Positions 42,388-52,147 of a stretch of 64,000 nucleotides of DNA are shown piece by piece. The stretch comes from Henriciella algicola. Lineage in GTDB: Bacteria > Pseudomonadota > Alphaproteobacteria > Caulobacterales > Hyphomonadaceae. Under the pieces are notes generated by a model. The model did no database searches. It saw only the letters and a list, made by a program, of their open reading frames with translations, and was not told where the DNA came from. Where the stretch lies: the NCBI RefSeq assembly GCF_003576245.1, contig NZ_QWGA01000007.1:62001-126000 (forward strand). The letters are read 5' to 3'. Position 1 is the first letter of the stretch. Every line of letters starts with the position of its first letter. The position numbers and the translations under genes were made by a program.

Positions 42388-43409
42388 GCGGGAACGAGAT
42401 CACCAATGACAACCGGATTCTCGCCGACAGCTTCGAGGTCTGCGATCGCACGTTCTGCCTGATCAGGTGAGACGGCGAAGACGAGACCAATGCCCATATT
42501 GAAGGTGCGGTGCATCTCGTCCTCGGCGACGTTGCCTTCTTCCTGAAGCCAGCGGAAAATATCCGGCAGCGGCCAGGCCGCCCGGTCGAAACGCGGGGTC
42601 ACGTCATCCGGCAGCATGCGAGGCACGTTCTCGGTCAGGCCGCCGCCCGTGATGTGAGCAAGCCCCTTGATCCGCTCATTGCGGATCAGCGGCAGCGCGG
42701 CGTGAGAATAAAGACGCGTTGGCGTGAGCAGGGCCTCGCCAAGCGGTTTGTTGCCGAACGGTGCAGTCGCATCCCACTTCAGACCTGTCCGCTCCACGAT
42801 CCGGCGGATGAGCGAGTAGCCATTGGAGTGCGGGCCAGAAGACGCAATCCCGATCAGGACGTCACCGGCTTTCATTTCGGCAAAGCGAGGCAGGACATTC
42901 TCACGCTCAACAGCCCCGACGACAAACCCCGCAAGGTCATAGTGGCCCGGCGGATACATGCCCGGCATCTCGGCAGTCTCACCACCAACCAGCGCGCAAC
43001 CGGCCTGTCTGCAGCCTTCAGCGATACCGGAAATCACGGCCTCGGCAATGCCCGCATCGAGCTTACCGCAAGCAAAATAGTCGAGGAAGAACAGCGGCTC
43101 TGCTCCCTGCGCCAGCACGTCGTTCGCGCACATGGCAACGAGGTCGATCCCGACCGTGTTGTGGATGCCGGTTTCGAAGGCCAGCATGAGCTTTGTGCCC
43201 ACGCCATCCGTGCCGGAGACGAGGATCGGATCCTTCCAGTTCTCCTTTTTCAGGTCGAACAGCGCACCGAAGCCACCGAGGCCGCCCATGACGCCTGCAC
43301 GACGTGTTGCCTTGGCCAAAGGAGAGATCGCATCGACGAGGCGTTCGCCTGCCTCAATGTCGACACCAGCGTCCTTATAGGAGAGAGAGGGTTTGTCTTT
43401 TGAAGTCAT
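42384..43409 (-). CDS. purM: Phosphoribosylformylglycinamidine cyclo-ligase (AIR synthetase)
   Basis: Closes the imidazole ring in purine synthesis. The 341 residues start at MTSKDKPSLSYKDAGVDI; longer in-frame starts exist but the family begins near this point. Motifs include DGVGTKLMLAF, MCANDVLAQGAEPLFFLDYFA, LVGGETAEMPGMY and ITGGGLTENVPRML. It is divergent from the DUF2066 gene with about 110 bases between, and overlaps purN by four bases. Confidence 0.97.
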   Translation of the reverse strand: MTSKDKPSLSYKDAGVDIEAGERLVDAISPLAKATRRAGVMGGLGGFGALFDLKKENWKDPILVSGTDGVGTKLMLAFETGIHNTVGIDLVAMCANDVLAQGAEPLFFLDYFACGKLDAGIAEAVISGIAEGCRQAGCALVGGETAEMPGMYPPGHYDLAGFVVGAVERENVLPRFAEMKAGDVLIGIASSGPHSNGYSLIRRIVERTGLKWDATAPFGNKPLGEALLTPTRLYSHAALPLIRNERIKGLAHITGGGLTENVPRMLPDDVTPRFDRAAWPLPDIFRWLQEEGNVAEDEMHRTFNMGIGLVFAVSPDQAERAIADLEAVGENPVVIGDLVPA

Positions 43410-43519
43410 GGGCAAGCGCGTTACCATGTGGATGAATGTTCGGCCAGCCGACATGGCGGTTCCATCGTGCCAGCGGCCTTGCTAAGGACATTTCCAACCG
43501 GAGTCGGAAAGGCGACCAA

Positions 43520-44536
43520 ATGACCAGACGAATCCTTCTGATGTTTGCTGTGGTATTTTTTGCGGCAGGCACAGCGGCGGCCCAGCTGCGCGATATCTAT
43601 ACGATCCGGGAGATCGAAGTCGAGGAAACCGCTGGCAGCGTGATCCAGGCCCAGCAGGAAGCCTTCGCCTCCGCTCGCGTCAAAGGCGCCTACCGGCTCT
43701 TCGAACGCCTCACGCTCCCTGAGGACCGCTCCGGCAAGCTTTCCTCAGGCGCGGTCAGCGCGGCGGTTGCAAACCGTCTCGCTGTGGCAGTCGACGTTGA
43801 AGAAGAAGAGCGCGGCGGCGGCAAATATGTCGGCAAGCTCGCTGTGGTCTACAATCCGACCAATGTTCGCGAATTCCTGGATGAACGCTCGATCCCCTAT
43901 ATCGATCAGCTGGCGCCGAAATCAGTTGTCTTCCCGGTCCGCAGCTCTGCGAACGCCGTTGCATGGAACTCAGCCTGGCCGAATTCTTCGCGCGGACGAC
44001 TTGCGCCATTCGATACATCCCGCGGCACGTCGGCGACGACCTCTTCTGTCTGGCGGGAATTGCAGGGCGACGTCATGGCGGCAAATGCCCGCCGCGCCAT
44101 CAAGGCAGAGCTTCTTGGCGATGCGGGTAGCTACCGCGTCCGTTTGATCAGCGTCACGGCTGCGGGCGAAACCGATCTCGGCACGACAGGGTCAGCTGCC
44201 ACACTGGAAGCGGCCGCTGAAAACGCCGCTGACCTTCTTGATACCGTCTGGAAGCGTTCGGCGATCATCCGTTCGGGTGAGCGCACGCCGGTTGAGGCTA
44301 CCGTTCTGTTTACATCGCTTCCTGAGTGGAATTCGCTGCGCAGCGCGCTGGCACGTTCCCCTCTGGTGTTCGGCTTCGAGATTGTCGGCCTTTCGCGTCA
44401 GGGCGCCGTGGTGCGGTTTGCCTATGCAGGTGAACGTGACCAGTTCATTGCCGGTCTGCGTGAGCGCGGCCTCATGGCCGACACTGACGATATGGGCTGG
44501 GTGATGACCTCTGCGGTAACGCGCGCGCCGAGCTAG
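43520..44536 (+). CDS. DUF2066 domain exported protein
   Basis: A 338-residue precursor starting at MTRRILLMFAVVFFAAG with a signal peptide ending at TAAAQ. The DUF2066 pattern is visible: IEVEETAGSVIQAQQEAFAS with ARVKGAYRLFERLT, the middle LAVVYNPTNVREFLDER and a C-terminal half with internal symmetry. The function of DUF2066 is unknown. It lies five bases before hdaA; this neighbour pairing is seen in alphaproteobacteria, often with a PerM-like permease between. A role in the envelope is suggested only by the signal peptide. Confidence 0.8.
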   Translation: MTRRILLMFAVVFFAAGTAAAQLRDIYTIREIEVEETAGSVIQAQQEAFASARVKGAYRLFERLTLPEDRSGKLSSGAVSAAVANRLAVAVDVEEEERGGGKYVGKLAVVYNPTNVREFLDERSIPYIDQLAPKSVVFPVRSSANAVAWNSAWPNSSRGRLAPFDTSRGTSATTSSVWRELQGDVMAANARRAIKAELLGDAGSYRVRLISVTAAGETDLGTTGSAATLEAAAENAADLLDTVWKRSAIIRSGERTPVEATVLFTSLPEWNSLRSALARSPLVFGFEIVGLSRQGAVVRFAYAGERDQFIAGLRERGLMADTDDMGWVMTSAVTRAPS

Positions 44537-44541
44537 TTCTT

Positions 44542-45252
44542 GTGTCACGCACGGATCATCCCCAACGGAAAAGCCGTCAGCTCAAGTTCGAATTCCCCGG
44601 CAAGGGGCATACGCTGGACACGCTGGCGGTCACCGACGCCAACAGGACCGCGGTCGCGCTCCTGAAGCGCTGGCCTGACTGGCGCACAGCCGCGTTCTGC
44701 CTCGTGGGGGATGAACTGTCCGGCCTGACGACAGCTGCTCAAGCCTGGTGTGAGCTCGCTGGCGGTTCGATGCTGGGGGCGAAGGCGCTATCCAAGCTTT
44801 CGCACAAGAAGATCGACGCAATCGCGAGCACGCCTGTTGCCGTTGACCGGGCCGATCTTGTCGAGAATGACGATAACCTCCTGTCACTCATCAACCTGTC
44901 TGCCAGTCATGGCGGCTCATTGCTACTGACAGGCCGCGTTCCACCTGCCCGCTGGCGCACACGACTTCCCGATCTGCAATCGCGGCTTAGCGCGATGACC
45001 TTGATTGAGCTTGGGCCGCCGGACGATGAAATGATCTCGATCCGTCTCAGGGCTGCAATGAAACGCCGCTATCTGAAACTGCCGGACGAGGTGGAGTCCT
45101 ATCTGATCATCCGGCTCGAGCGTAGCTATGCGGCCATTGAAAACTTCGTGGAAAATCTTCACGAAATGAGTGACGGGCGTGAGGTAACAGTTCCTCTCGC
45201 GCGGGAAATTCTGGACGAGATGGACGGCACGCGCCCGCTATTTGAAGACTAG
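44542..45252 (+). CDS. hdaA: HdaA/Hda-type DnaA-inactivation protein with a degenerate P-loop
   Basis: Hda-type AAA+ protein that with the sliding clamp stimulates DnaA-ATP hydrolysis. The 236 residues start with GTG just after the DUF2066 gene; no other start keeps the N-terminal clamp-binding motif RQLKFEF at 12-18. The AAA+ core shows a DnaA-like domain, and LERSYAAIENFVENL in the sensor II region. The Walker A loop reads GDELSGLT (GxxxxGLT), so the usual lysine that contacts phosphate is leucine. Hda requires bound ADP in E. coli, so this change is notable. It sits before ppk with a gap of 23 bases. Confidence 0.87.
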   Translation: MSRTDHPQRKSRQLKFEFPGKGHTLDTLAVTDANRTAVALLKRWPDWRTAAFCLVGDELSGLTTAAQAWCELAGGSMLGAKALSKLSHKKIDAIASTPVAVDRADLVENDDNLLSLINLSASHGGSLLLTGRVPPARWRTRLPDLQSRLSAMTLIELGPPDDEMISIRLRAAMKRRYLKLPDEVESYLIIRLERSYAAIENFVENLHEMSDGREVTVPLAREILDEMDGTRPLFED

Positions 45253-45275
45253 ATGGGACAGACAAGAGGCAGTCG

Positions 45276-47474
45276 ATGAGCACGACCGAAACGACGTCCC
45301 CGGCAAAAGCGTCCGCGCGACCCGATAAACCGTTGATGGAGCAGCCCCAGCGCTATCTGAACCGGGAACTGTCCTGGCTGAAATTCAATGAGCGCGTGCT
45401 CGAAGAAGCGCACAATATCTCGCATCCGCTGCTGGAGCGTCTGCGCTTCCTGTCCATCTCCGCCAATAACCTCGATGAATTCTTCATGGTCCGCTATGCT
45501 GGCCTGCGCGAGCAGCTACGTGCTGGCATCATGCGTATCAGCCAGGAGGGGATGACGCCGTCCCAGCAGGTTGAAGCCATCGAGAAACAGTCAGCGAAAC
45601 TGATGGAGTCCCAGCAGGCCTGCTGGCGAGAGCTGCGCGGTCTGCTCGATGAAGAGAAGATCGAAGTCAAACGGATCGGCGAGCTTACCAAGACTGATCT
45701 TGGCTGGTTGCGTGATCACTTCGAGAGCCACGTCTTCCCGATCCTGACGCCGCAGGCGGTCGATCCGGCTCATCCATTCCCATTCATTCCGAACCTTGGC
45801 TTCGCGGTGGCTTTCCAGCTCGTGCCAGAAAGCACGGGCGAGGCCATGGTCGGCCTTGTGCCCATGCCGGCTTTCTCGCCGCGCTTCATTCGCCTGCCGG
45901 ACAGAAACCGACAGTCGATCCGGTTTGTCCGCCTTGAAAGCGTCATCGCGACCTTCATGGACATGCTGTTTCCAGGCTATCGCTCCCTCGGGCATTGCGT
46001 CTTCCGCATCGTTCGCGACAGCGATATCGAGATCGAGGAAGAGGCCGAAGACCTCATCCACGAATTCGAGATCCTGCTGAAGCAACGCCGGCGGGGCCGG
46101 ATCGTACGCATCCATATCGATGGCGACGCGCCCGAAGAGCTCGAGAAATTCATCACCCGCGAAATCGGCTCAGAGCCCCGCGATGTGATGATCCTTCATG
46201 GCCTGCTTGGCATGAAGAACCTCTCAGAGCTTATCATCGAAGACCGGATGGACCTGCAGTTCAAACCGTATGAACCGCGCTATCCCGAACGTATCCGCGA
46301 GATGGGCGGGGATTGTTTTGCCGCCATCAAAGCCAAAGACTTTGTCGTCCACCATCCGTACGAGTCGTTCGATGTCGTTATCCAGTTCATCCGTCAGGCG
46401 GCGATTGACCCGGACGTGGTGGCGATCAAGCAGACCCTCTACAGAACAACGCTGAACTCACCTATCGTCGCGGCGCTGCAGGAAGCGGCTGAGATGGGCA
46501 AGAACGTCACGGCTCTGGTCGAGATCAAGGCACGCTTCGACGAGGAGACAAACCTGCGCCTCGCCCGTGATCTGGAGCGGGCAGGGGTGCAGGTCGTCTA
46601 TGGCTTCCTCGACTACAAGACCCACGCAAAGGTCTCACTCGTGGTGCGACGCGAAGGCGGTAAGCTTGTTTCCTACACCCATTTCGGAACGGGCAATTAC
46701 CACCCCGTCACGGCGCGGATTTATACCGACCTTTCGCTCTTCACGTCTGACCCGGCCCTTGGCCGCGATGCAAACAAGCTTTTCAACTACATCACAGCTT
46801 ACCGCGAGCCGCCTGAAAAGGCACCGGATTTCGACAAGATCGCCATGTCGCCCCGCACGCTTGAACCATACCTCGTCGAGATGATCGACCAAGAAGCGGA
46901 GAATGCGAAAGCCGGTAAGCCGAGCGGTGTCTGGGCGAAGATGAATTCGCTCGTCGATGGCGATGTCATCGATGCGCTTTACCGCGCCAGTCAGGCAGGC
47001 GTGCCGATTGTCCTGATTGTGCGCGGAATATGCTGCTTGCGCCCCGGCGTCCCCGGCCTGTCGGAAAACATCCAGGTCAAAAGCCTGATTGGCCGCTTCC
47101 TCGAACACTCGCGGATTGTATGCTTTGCGAATGGTGAGAATTTGCCATCGGCACGGGCGAAGGTGTGGATTTCCTCGGCTGACTGGATGCAGCGAAACCT
47201 CAAACGCCGCGTGGAAGCGCTGGTCCCGGTTGAAAACCCGACGGTGCATCGTCAGGTGCTGAACCAGATCATGATCGCAAACCTCAATGACGACGAACAA
47301 AGCTGGGAGATGGACGGCGACGGCGAGTTCCACCGCCTGCGCCCACCAGAGCGCGGCAAGGGGTTCAGTGCGCACCGCTACTTCATGGAGAATCCGTCGC
47401 TGTCGGGTCGCGGCAACGCACTGGTCGTCTCGATCCCGCCGAGGCTCGCGCCGAAGAAGCGGGGCTCTAAATGA
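45276..47474 (+). CDS. ppk1: Polyphosphate kinase 1
   Basis: Membrane-associated enzyme that makes polyphosphate from ATP. The 732 residues contain RELSWLKFNERVLEEA and NNLDEFFMVRYAGL near the N-terminus, then two phospholipase D-like catalytic domains with YKTHAKVSLVVRRE (the autophosphorylated histidine) and FLEHSRIVCFAN (second conserved histidine), then IAVNLNDDEQ-like end region. The start at MSTTETTSPA adds a poorly conserved 20-residue leader. The stop overlaps ppx by four bases, which links polyphosphate synthesis and breakdown in one transcript. Confidence 0.96.
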   Translation: MSTTETTSPAKASARPDKPLMEQPQRYLNRELSWLKFNERVLEEAHNISHPLLERLRFLSISANNLDEFFMVRYAGLREQLRAGIMRISQEGMTPSQQVEAIEKQSAKLMESQQACWRELRGLLDEEKIEVKRIGELTKTDLGWLRDHFESHVFPILTPQAVDPAHPFPFIPNLGFAVAFQLVPESTGEAMVGLVPMPAFSPRFIRLPDRNRQSIRFVRLESVIATFMDMLFPGYRSLGHCVFRIVRDSDIEIEEEAEDLIHEFEILLKQRRRGRIVRIHIDGDAPEELEKFITREIGSEPRDVMILHGLLGMKNLSELIIEDRMDLQFKPYEPRYPERIREMGGDCFAAIKAKDFVVHHPYESFDVVIQFIRQAAIDPDVVAIKQTLYRTTLNSPIVAALQEAAEMGKNVTALVEIKARFDEETNLRLARDLERAGVQVVYGFLDYKTHAKVSLVVRREGGKLVSYTHFGTGNYHPVTARIYTDLSLFTSDPALGRDANKLFNYITAYREPPEKAPDFDKIAMSPRTLEPYLVEMIDQEAENAKAGKPSGVWAKMNSLVDGDVIDALYRASQAGVPIVLIVRGICCLRPGVPGLSENIQVKSLIGRFLEHSRIVCFANGENLPSARAKVWISSADWMQRNLKRRVEALVPVENPTVHRQVLNQIMIANLNDDEQSWEMDGDGEFHRLRPPERGKGFSAHRYFMENPSLSGRGNALVVSIPPRLAPKKRGSK

Positions 47475-48970
47475 GGCTAGCGCTGCAGCCTGAAAAAGCT
47501 GCCGTTGTAGATATCGGCTCCAACTCCGTCCGGCTCGTCATTTACGAGGTCACGGGCGCTGCGGCGCTTCCTTACTTCAACGAGAAAGTGCTGGCCGGGC
47601 TAGGACGAGGTTTGCCAGAGACGGGCAGGCTGTCGCCCGAAGGTGTTGTCGAAGCCGTTGCAGCCATCCGGCGTTATCGCGCGATCCTGACAGGTCTTGG
47701 CGTGACGCAGGTGACGGCAGTCGCCACGGCGGCGGTCCGTGATGCAGAAGACGGACCTGAATTTGCGCGCATGGCTGCGACCGAGCTGGGTGCGCGCCTT
47801 CGTATCCTCCCCGGCCCGGAAGAGGGCCGCCTTTCAGCGCTTGGGGTGCGCACAGGCTTCGACCAGCCGGATGGGCTTGTCGGCGATCTGGGCGGCTCCA
47901 GCCTAGAATTCCAGCCCATCTCGCCAGCAGGTCAGGACGGGCAGGGCGAAACTCATAAGCTCGGGCCGTTCGCCATGCCGCAGGGCGCTGATTTGAAGCC
48001 AGCGGAGCGGCGCAAGGCCATCCGCAAGGTCCTGAAATCGTCAGAGTTGATCAATCAGGGGCATCGCCGGCTTTATGCGGTGGGTGGGTCGTGGCGAGCG
48101 CTGGCCAGCATTCACATGGATATGAAGGCCTATCCACTTGCCATTTTGCACGGCTACCGCATGACAGGCCCTGCGATCCGATCCGTCGTACGGACCGTGC
48201 TGGCCACACAACGCGACAAGGAACTAGCGAGCCGTATATCCAGCCTTGTCGGGCGTCGCTACGACACGATCATCCATGCCGCGCTCGTCCTTGATGAAGT
48301 CTTTGACGCGGGCGGGTTCAAGGAAGTCCTGATTTCGGCGAATGGCCTGCGTGAAGGTGTTCTCTTTGACCGCGGCGAAAAACTTCTTTTTGAGACCATG
48401 CGCGAACCGTTCGGCGATGCGCTGATTGATGGCACGATCGCCTTCCTGAGGCTTGAAGCCTCGCAGCTCGCCTTTGGTGAGGCGCTCTACAAATTCATCA
48501 AGCCGGTTCTGCCAAGGTCGCATGCGCGCCAGCGCCTATTCAGGGCAGCCTGCCTGATGGCTGATTGCGGTGGGCGATTCCATCCCGATCACCGGGCGGA
48601 CATGGCCTATTACCTGATCCTGCGCTCTCCCATTCGCGGGATCACGCATGATGAGCGCGTGCTTCTCGCCCACGCGACGGGCGCGCGCTACACGCACAAA
48701 TTCCAGCGCCCGAAGCCGTTTGCGCGGCTCGGCCTCGAATCTGATGATCAGCTGGCCCGGATCATGGGCGCTGCCATGCGACTTGGGGCGGTCTATTCCG
48801 GGCGTTCAGCGCCGCTTCTCAAACAGGTGAAACTGAAAACCTCAAAGTCGAAACTGATCCTTGAGGTTCAGCCGGGCTGTGAGGACATGATTTCCGGCAC
48901 GGTGAAGAAGCGGTTCGAGCAACTCGCTACCTTCATGGATCTCGACGCGCAGATTGTGACTGCTGATTAA
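47471..48970 (+). CDS. ppx: Exopolyphosphatase / Ppx-GppA phosphatase
   Basis: Degrades polyphosphate from its ends or hydrolyses pppGpp, by family. The 499 residues begin with AVVDIGSNSVRLVIYEV (phosphate-1 motif), followed by VATAAVRDAEDGPEF, LPGPEEGRLSALGV and the phosphate-2 motif GLVGDLGGSSLEF. The C-terminal half has an HD-like helical domain with HPDHRADMAYY. The ATG is inside the ppk stop (four-base overlap). It converges on rnd with 21 bases between. Confidence 0.93.
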   Translation: MRLALQPEKAAVVDIGSNSVRLVIYEVTGAAALPYFNEKVLAGLGRGLPETGRLSPEGVVEAVAAIRRYRAILTGLGVTQVTAVATAAVRDAEDGPEFARMAATELGARLRILPGPEEGRLSALGVRTGFDQPDGLVGDLGGSSLEFQPISPAGQDGQGETHKLGPFAMPQGADLKPAERRKAIRKVLKSSELINQGHRRLYAVGGSWRALASIHMDMKAYPLAILHGYRMTGPAIRSVVRTVLATQRDKELASRISSLVGRRYDTIIHAALVLDEVFDAGGFKEVLISANGLREGVLFDRGEKLLFETMREPFGDALIDGTIAFLRLEASQLAFGEALYKFIKPVLPRSHARQRLFRAACLMADCGGRFHPDHRADMAYYLILRSPIRGITHDERVLLAHATGARYTHKFQRPKPFARLGLESDDQLARIMGAAMRLGAVYSGRSAPLLKQVKLKTSKSKLILEVQPGCEDMISGTVKKRFEQLATFMDLDAQIVTAD

Positions 48971-48991
48971 GCTAAGCCGACGAATGCGCGC

Positions 48992-50158
48992 TTATTGTTC
49001 GAACAGCCGAACCTGACCGTTCTCAAAAGATAGCGCGAGTTTGCCTGTGAGCAGCGCGCGCGCCTTCTTGCCGAACACATCATAGCGCCAGCCAGTCAGG
49101 GCCGGGATGTCCTTGTCCGTCTCGCCGCGCGCAATCCGTTCGATGTCGGCAGCGTTCGCGATCAGACGCGGGACGACATCCTCGTCTTCGCTGACATACT
49201 TCAGAAGAACTTTCAGCATCTCTGGCGCGCCAGCGGGCGTCTGCGGGTTCTGCTTGCGTGGTGGAGCCGGTGGGGCATGCGCGTCAGGGTCTGCGAGCGC
49301 GGTTTCAACGGCGCGCATCAGGCCATCTGCATTGCGTGACCGGATAAAGCCCTTCGGTACGGCGCGCAGCCTGTCGAACGCCTCTTCCGATTTCGGCTTC
49401 TGGTCCGCGATTTCTTGAATAGCGTCATCCTTCAGGATGCGACGGCGCGGTCGGTCCAGCGTCTGGGCCTGACGCTCGCGCCATTCAGCGACAGACGCGA
49501 ACACGGCAAGGTATTCCTTGTGCGTCTTGCGGACTTTTAGTCGCTGCCAGGCATTTTTCGGATCGGTGTCGTACAGCGCCGGGTCAGAGATGCTGTCCAT
49601 CTCTTCGGCGATCCATTCCATCCGACCACGCTTTTCAAGCTCGTCGCGCATCCAAAGATAGGCGTCGCGCAGATGGGTGACGTCGCCAAGCGCATAATCA
49701 AGCTGCTTGTCCGACAGGGGACGCCGCTTCCAGTCGGTGAACTGGCTCGACTTGTCGATATGACGGCGAAGCACGCGCTGGATCAGATTGTCGTAGGAGA
49801 TAGAATCGCCAAGGCCGAGCGCCATGGCGGCGACCTGCGTGTCGAAAACCGGGGCAGGCGGCGTACCGATCAGCTTATTGAAGATTTCCATGTCCTGCCG
49901 GGCCGCGTGGAACACCTTTACGCGCGAGGTGTCGGCCAGAAGGTCGAGGAAAGGTTTGAGATCGATCCCATCTGCCTTCGGGTCGATCACGCCTTCGACA
50001 CCGGGCGCAGACGCCTGGATCAGGCAGAGCTCTGGCCAGAAGGTCGTCTCACGGTGAAATTCGGTATCGACACAGATGAAATCGCTCGCCGAAAGCGAAT
50101 CGCAGAACTTTTGCAGCTCTTCCTGCTGTGTAATCGGCGTCAGCGTCTTGTCAGTCAT
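48992..50158 (-). CDS. rnd: Ribonuclease D
   Basis: 3'-5' exoribonuclease of the DEDDy family for tRNA 3' trimming. The 388 residues start at [15 protein letters not shown]; an upstream in-frame start adds an unlikely cysteine-rich leader. The catalytic residues are in [11 protein letters not shown] (Asp and Glu), [12 protein letters not shown] (Asp) and [12 protein letters not shown] (tyrosine and aspartate), then HRDC domains ([15 protein letters not shown] region). It is divergent from aspS with about 88 bases between. Confidence 0.95.
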   Translation of the reverse strand: MTDKTLTPITQQEELQKFCDSLSASDFICVDTEFHRETTFWPELCLIQASAPGVEGVIDPKADGIDLKPFLDLLADTSRVKVFHAARQDMEIFNKLIGTPPAPVFDTQVAAMALGLGDSISYDNLIQRVLRRHIDKSSQFTDWKRRPLSDKQLDYALGDVTHLRDAYLWMRDELEKRGRMEWIAEEMDSISDPALYDTDPKNAWQRLKVRKTHKEYLAVFASVAEWRERQAQTLDRPRRRILKDDAIQEIADQKPKSEEAFDRLRAVPKGFIRSRNADGLMRAVETALADPDAHAPPAPPRKQNPQTPAGAPEMLKVLLKYVSEDEDVVPRLIANAADIERIARGETDKDIPALTGWRYDVFGKKARALLTGKLALSFENGQVRLFEQ

Positions 50159-50246
50159 GGCGCGCACGCGTATCGCATCCGCACAACAATGGCGAGGGGA
50201 AGGTTCACAAATCCTCTCAGGCCTCAAGAATCCTCGGAGTGAGAGA

Positions 50247-52082
50247 ATGCACGCTTACCGCACCCATACTTGCGGCGAACTCACCAAGTCTGATGTCGGC
50301 GCCACGGTCAAACTTTCTGGCTGGCTGCACCGCCGCCGCGAGCATGCCGGCGCCCTGTTCATCGATCTGCGCGACCATTACGGCCTGACGCAGGTTGTGG
50401 TGTATCCGAATGCAGCCTTCTACGAAGACGCCAAGCGCGCGACTGCCGAAAGCGTGCTGACGGTCACCGGCAAGGTCATTGCGCGCGACGCTGAAGCGGT
50501 GAACCCGGAGCTGCCGACCGGTGAGGTGGAGCTTCCTGCCGAGACGCTGAACATTGAAAGCGCCGCAGCCAAGCTGCCGCTGCCCGTGTTCGCAGAGCCT
50601 GATTATCCAGAAGAAATCCGCCTGAAGCATCGTTATCTCGATCTTCGCCGTGAGACGCTGCACAAGAACATGATCCTGCGTAGCCAGATCATTGCGAGCC
50701 TTCGCCGCCGCATGATCGAACAGGGCTTCACCGAGTATCAGACGCCAATCCTGACGGCATCCTCGCCTGAAGGCGCGCGCGACTTTCTCGTGCCATCACG
50801 CCTGCACCCGGGTGAGTTCTATGCCCTTCCGCAGGCGCCGCAGCAGTTCAAACAGCTGCTGATGGTGTCGGGCTTCGACCGCTACTTTCAGATCGCGCCA
50901 TGTTTCCGCGATGAGGATGCGCGCGCAGACCGTTCACCGGGTGAGTTCTACCAGCTCGATATCGAGATGAGCTTCGTTGAGCAGGAAGACGTCTTCCAGG
51001 CGATCGAGCCTGTGATGCGCGGCGTCTTTGAGGAGTTCGCAGACTGGCAGGGCAAGGGTCGCACCATGCCGGAAGGCCCGTTCCCGCGCATTCCATACGC
51101 CGAAGCGATGGCGAAATATGGCTCTGACAAGCCTGACTTGCGCAACCCGATCGAGCTTGTCGACGTCACTGACTTCTTTGCTGATGACAGCAAGACGGGC
51201 TTCTCCATCTTCGCGAAGATCATTGCAGGTGGCGGCAAGGTTATCGCCATTCCGGCTCCAAAGGCGGCCGAGCAGAAGTCCCGCAAATTCTTCGACGACC
51301 TCGACAAGTGGGCGAAGAAGGAAATGCAGGCACCCGGCCTTGGCTATGCGCGCCTGAAAGAGGCCGATGGCGGCGGTGTCGACAGCCAGGACCCTGTCCT
51401 GAAGAACTTCGACGCCGATCACCTGAAAGCCTTCCTTGAGCAACTCGGACTTGGCGCCGGCGACGGTATCTTCTTCTCAGCTGGCAATCACGACGCCGCT
51501 TACAAGCTGGCCGGCGCTGCCCGCAACAAGGTTGGCGAAGAGCTGGAGCTGATCGAGCAGGGCATCTTCAAGTTCTGCTGGATCGTCGATTTCCCAATGT
51601 ATGAGTGGGACGAGGACAACAAGAAGATCGACTTCTCGCACAACCCGTTCTCCATGCCACAAGGCGGTATGGAAGCGCTGGAGCAGGCTGATACGGTCGA
51701 GAAGCAGCTTGAGCTGAAAGCCTTCCAGTACGACATCGTCTGTAACGGGGTTGAGCTGTCCTCCGGCGCGATCCGGAACCACCGCCCTGACATCATGCTG
51801 AAAGCGTTTGAGCTTGCTGGCTATGGCGCAGACGTCGTCGAGGCAGAGTTCGGCGGCATGCTGAACGCGTTCCGCTACGGCGCCCCGCCGCATGGCGGCA
51901 TCGCGCCGGGCGTTGACCGTATTGTCATGCTGCTCGCTGAAGTCGACAATCTGCGCGACGTCACGCTGTTCCCGATGAACCAGCAGGCACGCGACCTGAT
52001 GATGCAGGCTCCATCGCCAGTCGATGACAAGCAGCTTCGCGAGCTTCACATCCGTCTGGCCCCACAGGCCAAAAAGGACTGA
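50247..52082 (+). CDS. aspS: Aspartyl-tRNA synthetase, probably non-discriminating
   Basis: Attaches aspartate to tRNA(Asp) and probably also to tRNA(Asn). The 611 residues begin [12 protein letters not shown], with an OB-fold anticodon domain ([16 protein letters not shown]), motif 2 ([19 protein letters not shown]), the bacterial GAD insertion (about 290-420) and motif 3 ([14 protein letters not shown]). The histidine in RREHAG corresponds by alignment to His31 of P. aeruginosa AspRS, linked to non-discriminating specificity; E. coli has leucine there. With GatCAB in the same window, this supports tRNA-dependent asparagine synthesis. Followed by a strong shared terminator. Confidence 0.95.
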   Translation: MHAYRTHTCGELTKSDVGATVKLSGWLHRRREHAGALFIDLRDHYGLTQVVVYPNAAFYEDAKRATAESVLTVTGKVIARDAEAVNPELPTGEVELPAETLNIESAAAKLPLPVFAEPDYPEEIRLKHRYLDLRRETLHKNMILRSQIIASLRRRMIEQGFTEYQTPILTASSPEGARDFLVPSRLHPGEFYALPQAPQQFKQLLMVSGFDRYFQIAPCFRDEDARADRSPGEFYQLDIEMSFVEQEDVFQAIEPVMRGVFEEFADWQGKGRTMPEGPFPRIPYAEAMAKYGSDKPDLRNPIELVDVTDFFADDSKTGFSIFAKIIAGGGKVIAIPAPKAAEQKSRKFFDDLDKWAKKEMQAPGLGYARLKEADGGGVDSQDPVLKNFDADHLKAFLEQLGLGAGDGIFFSAGNHDAAYKLAGAARNKVGEELELIEQGIFKFCWIVDFPMYEWDEDNKKIDFSHNPFSMPQGGMEALEQADTVEKQLELKAFQYDIVCNGVELSSGAIRNHRPDIMLKAFELAGYGADVVEAEFGGMLNAFRYGAPPHGGIAPGVDRIVMLLAEVDNLRDVTLFPMNQQARDLMMQAPSPVDDKQLRELHIRLAPQAKKD

Positions 52083-52112
52083 GCGCGGGCCGGCTTGATT
52101 GTCGAGAAATGG

Positions 52113-52147
52113 AAAAGCGCCCTCTGACTGTTCAGAGGGCGTTTTTT
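52113..52147. terminator. Bidirectional intrinsic terminator between aspS and the pentapeptide gene
   Basis: CGCCCTCTGA (52118-52127) pairs perfectly with TCAGAGGGCG (52132-52141) around a four-base loop, with an A-run before (GGAAAAG) and TTTTTTATT after. It works on the plus strand for aspS and on the minus strand for the gene ending at 52146. Confidence 0.9.
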
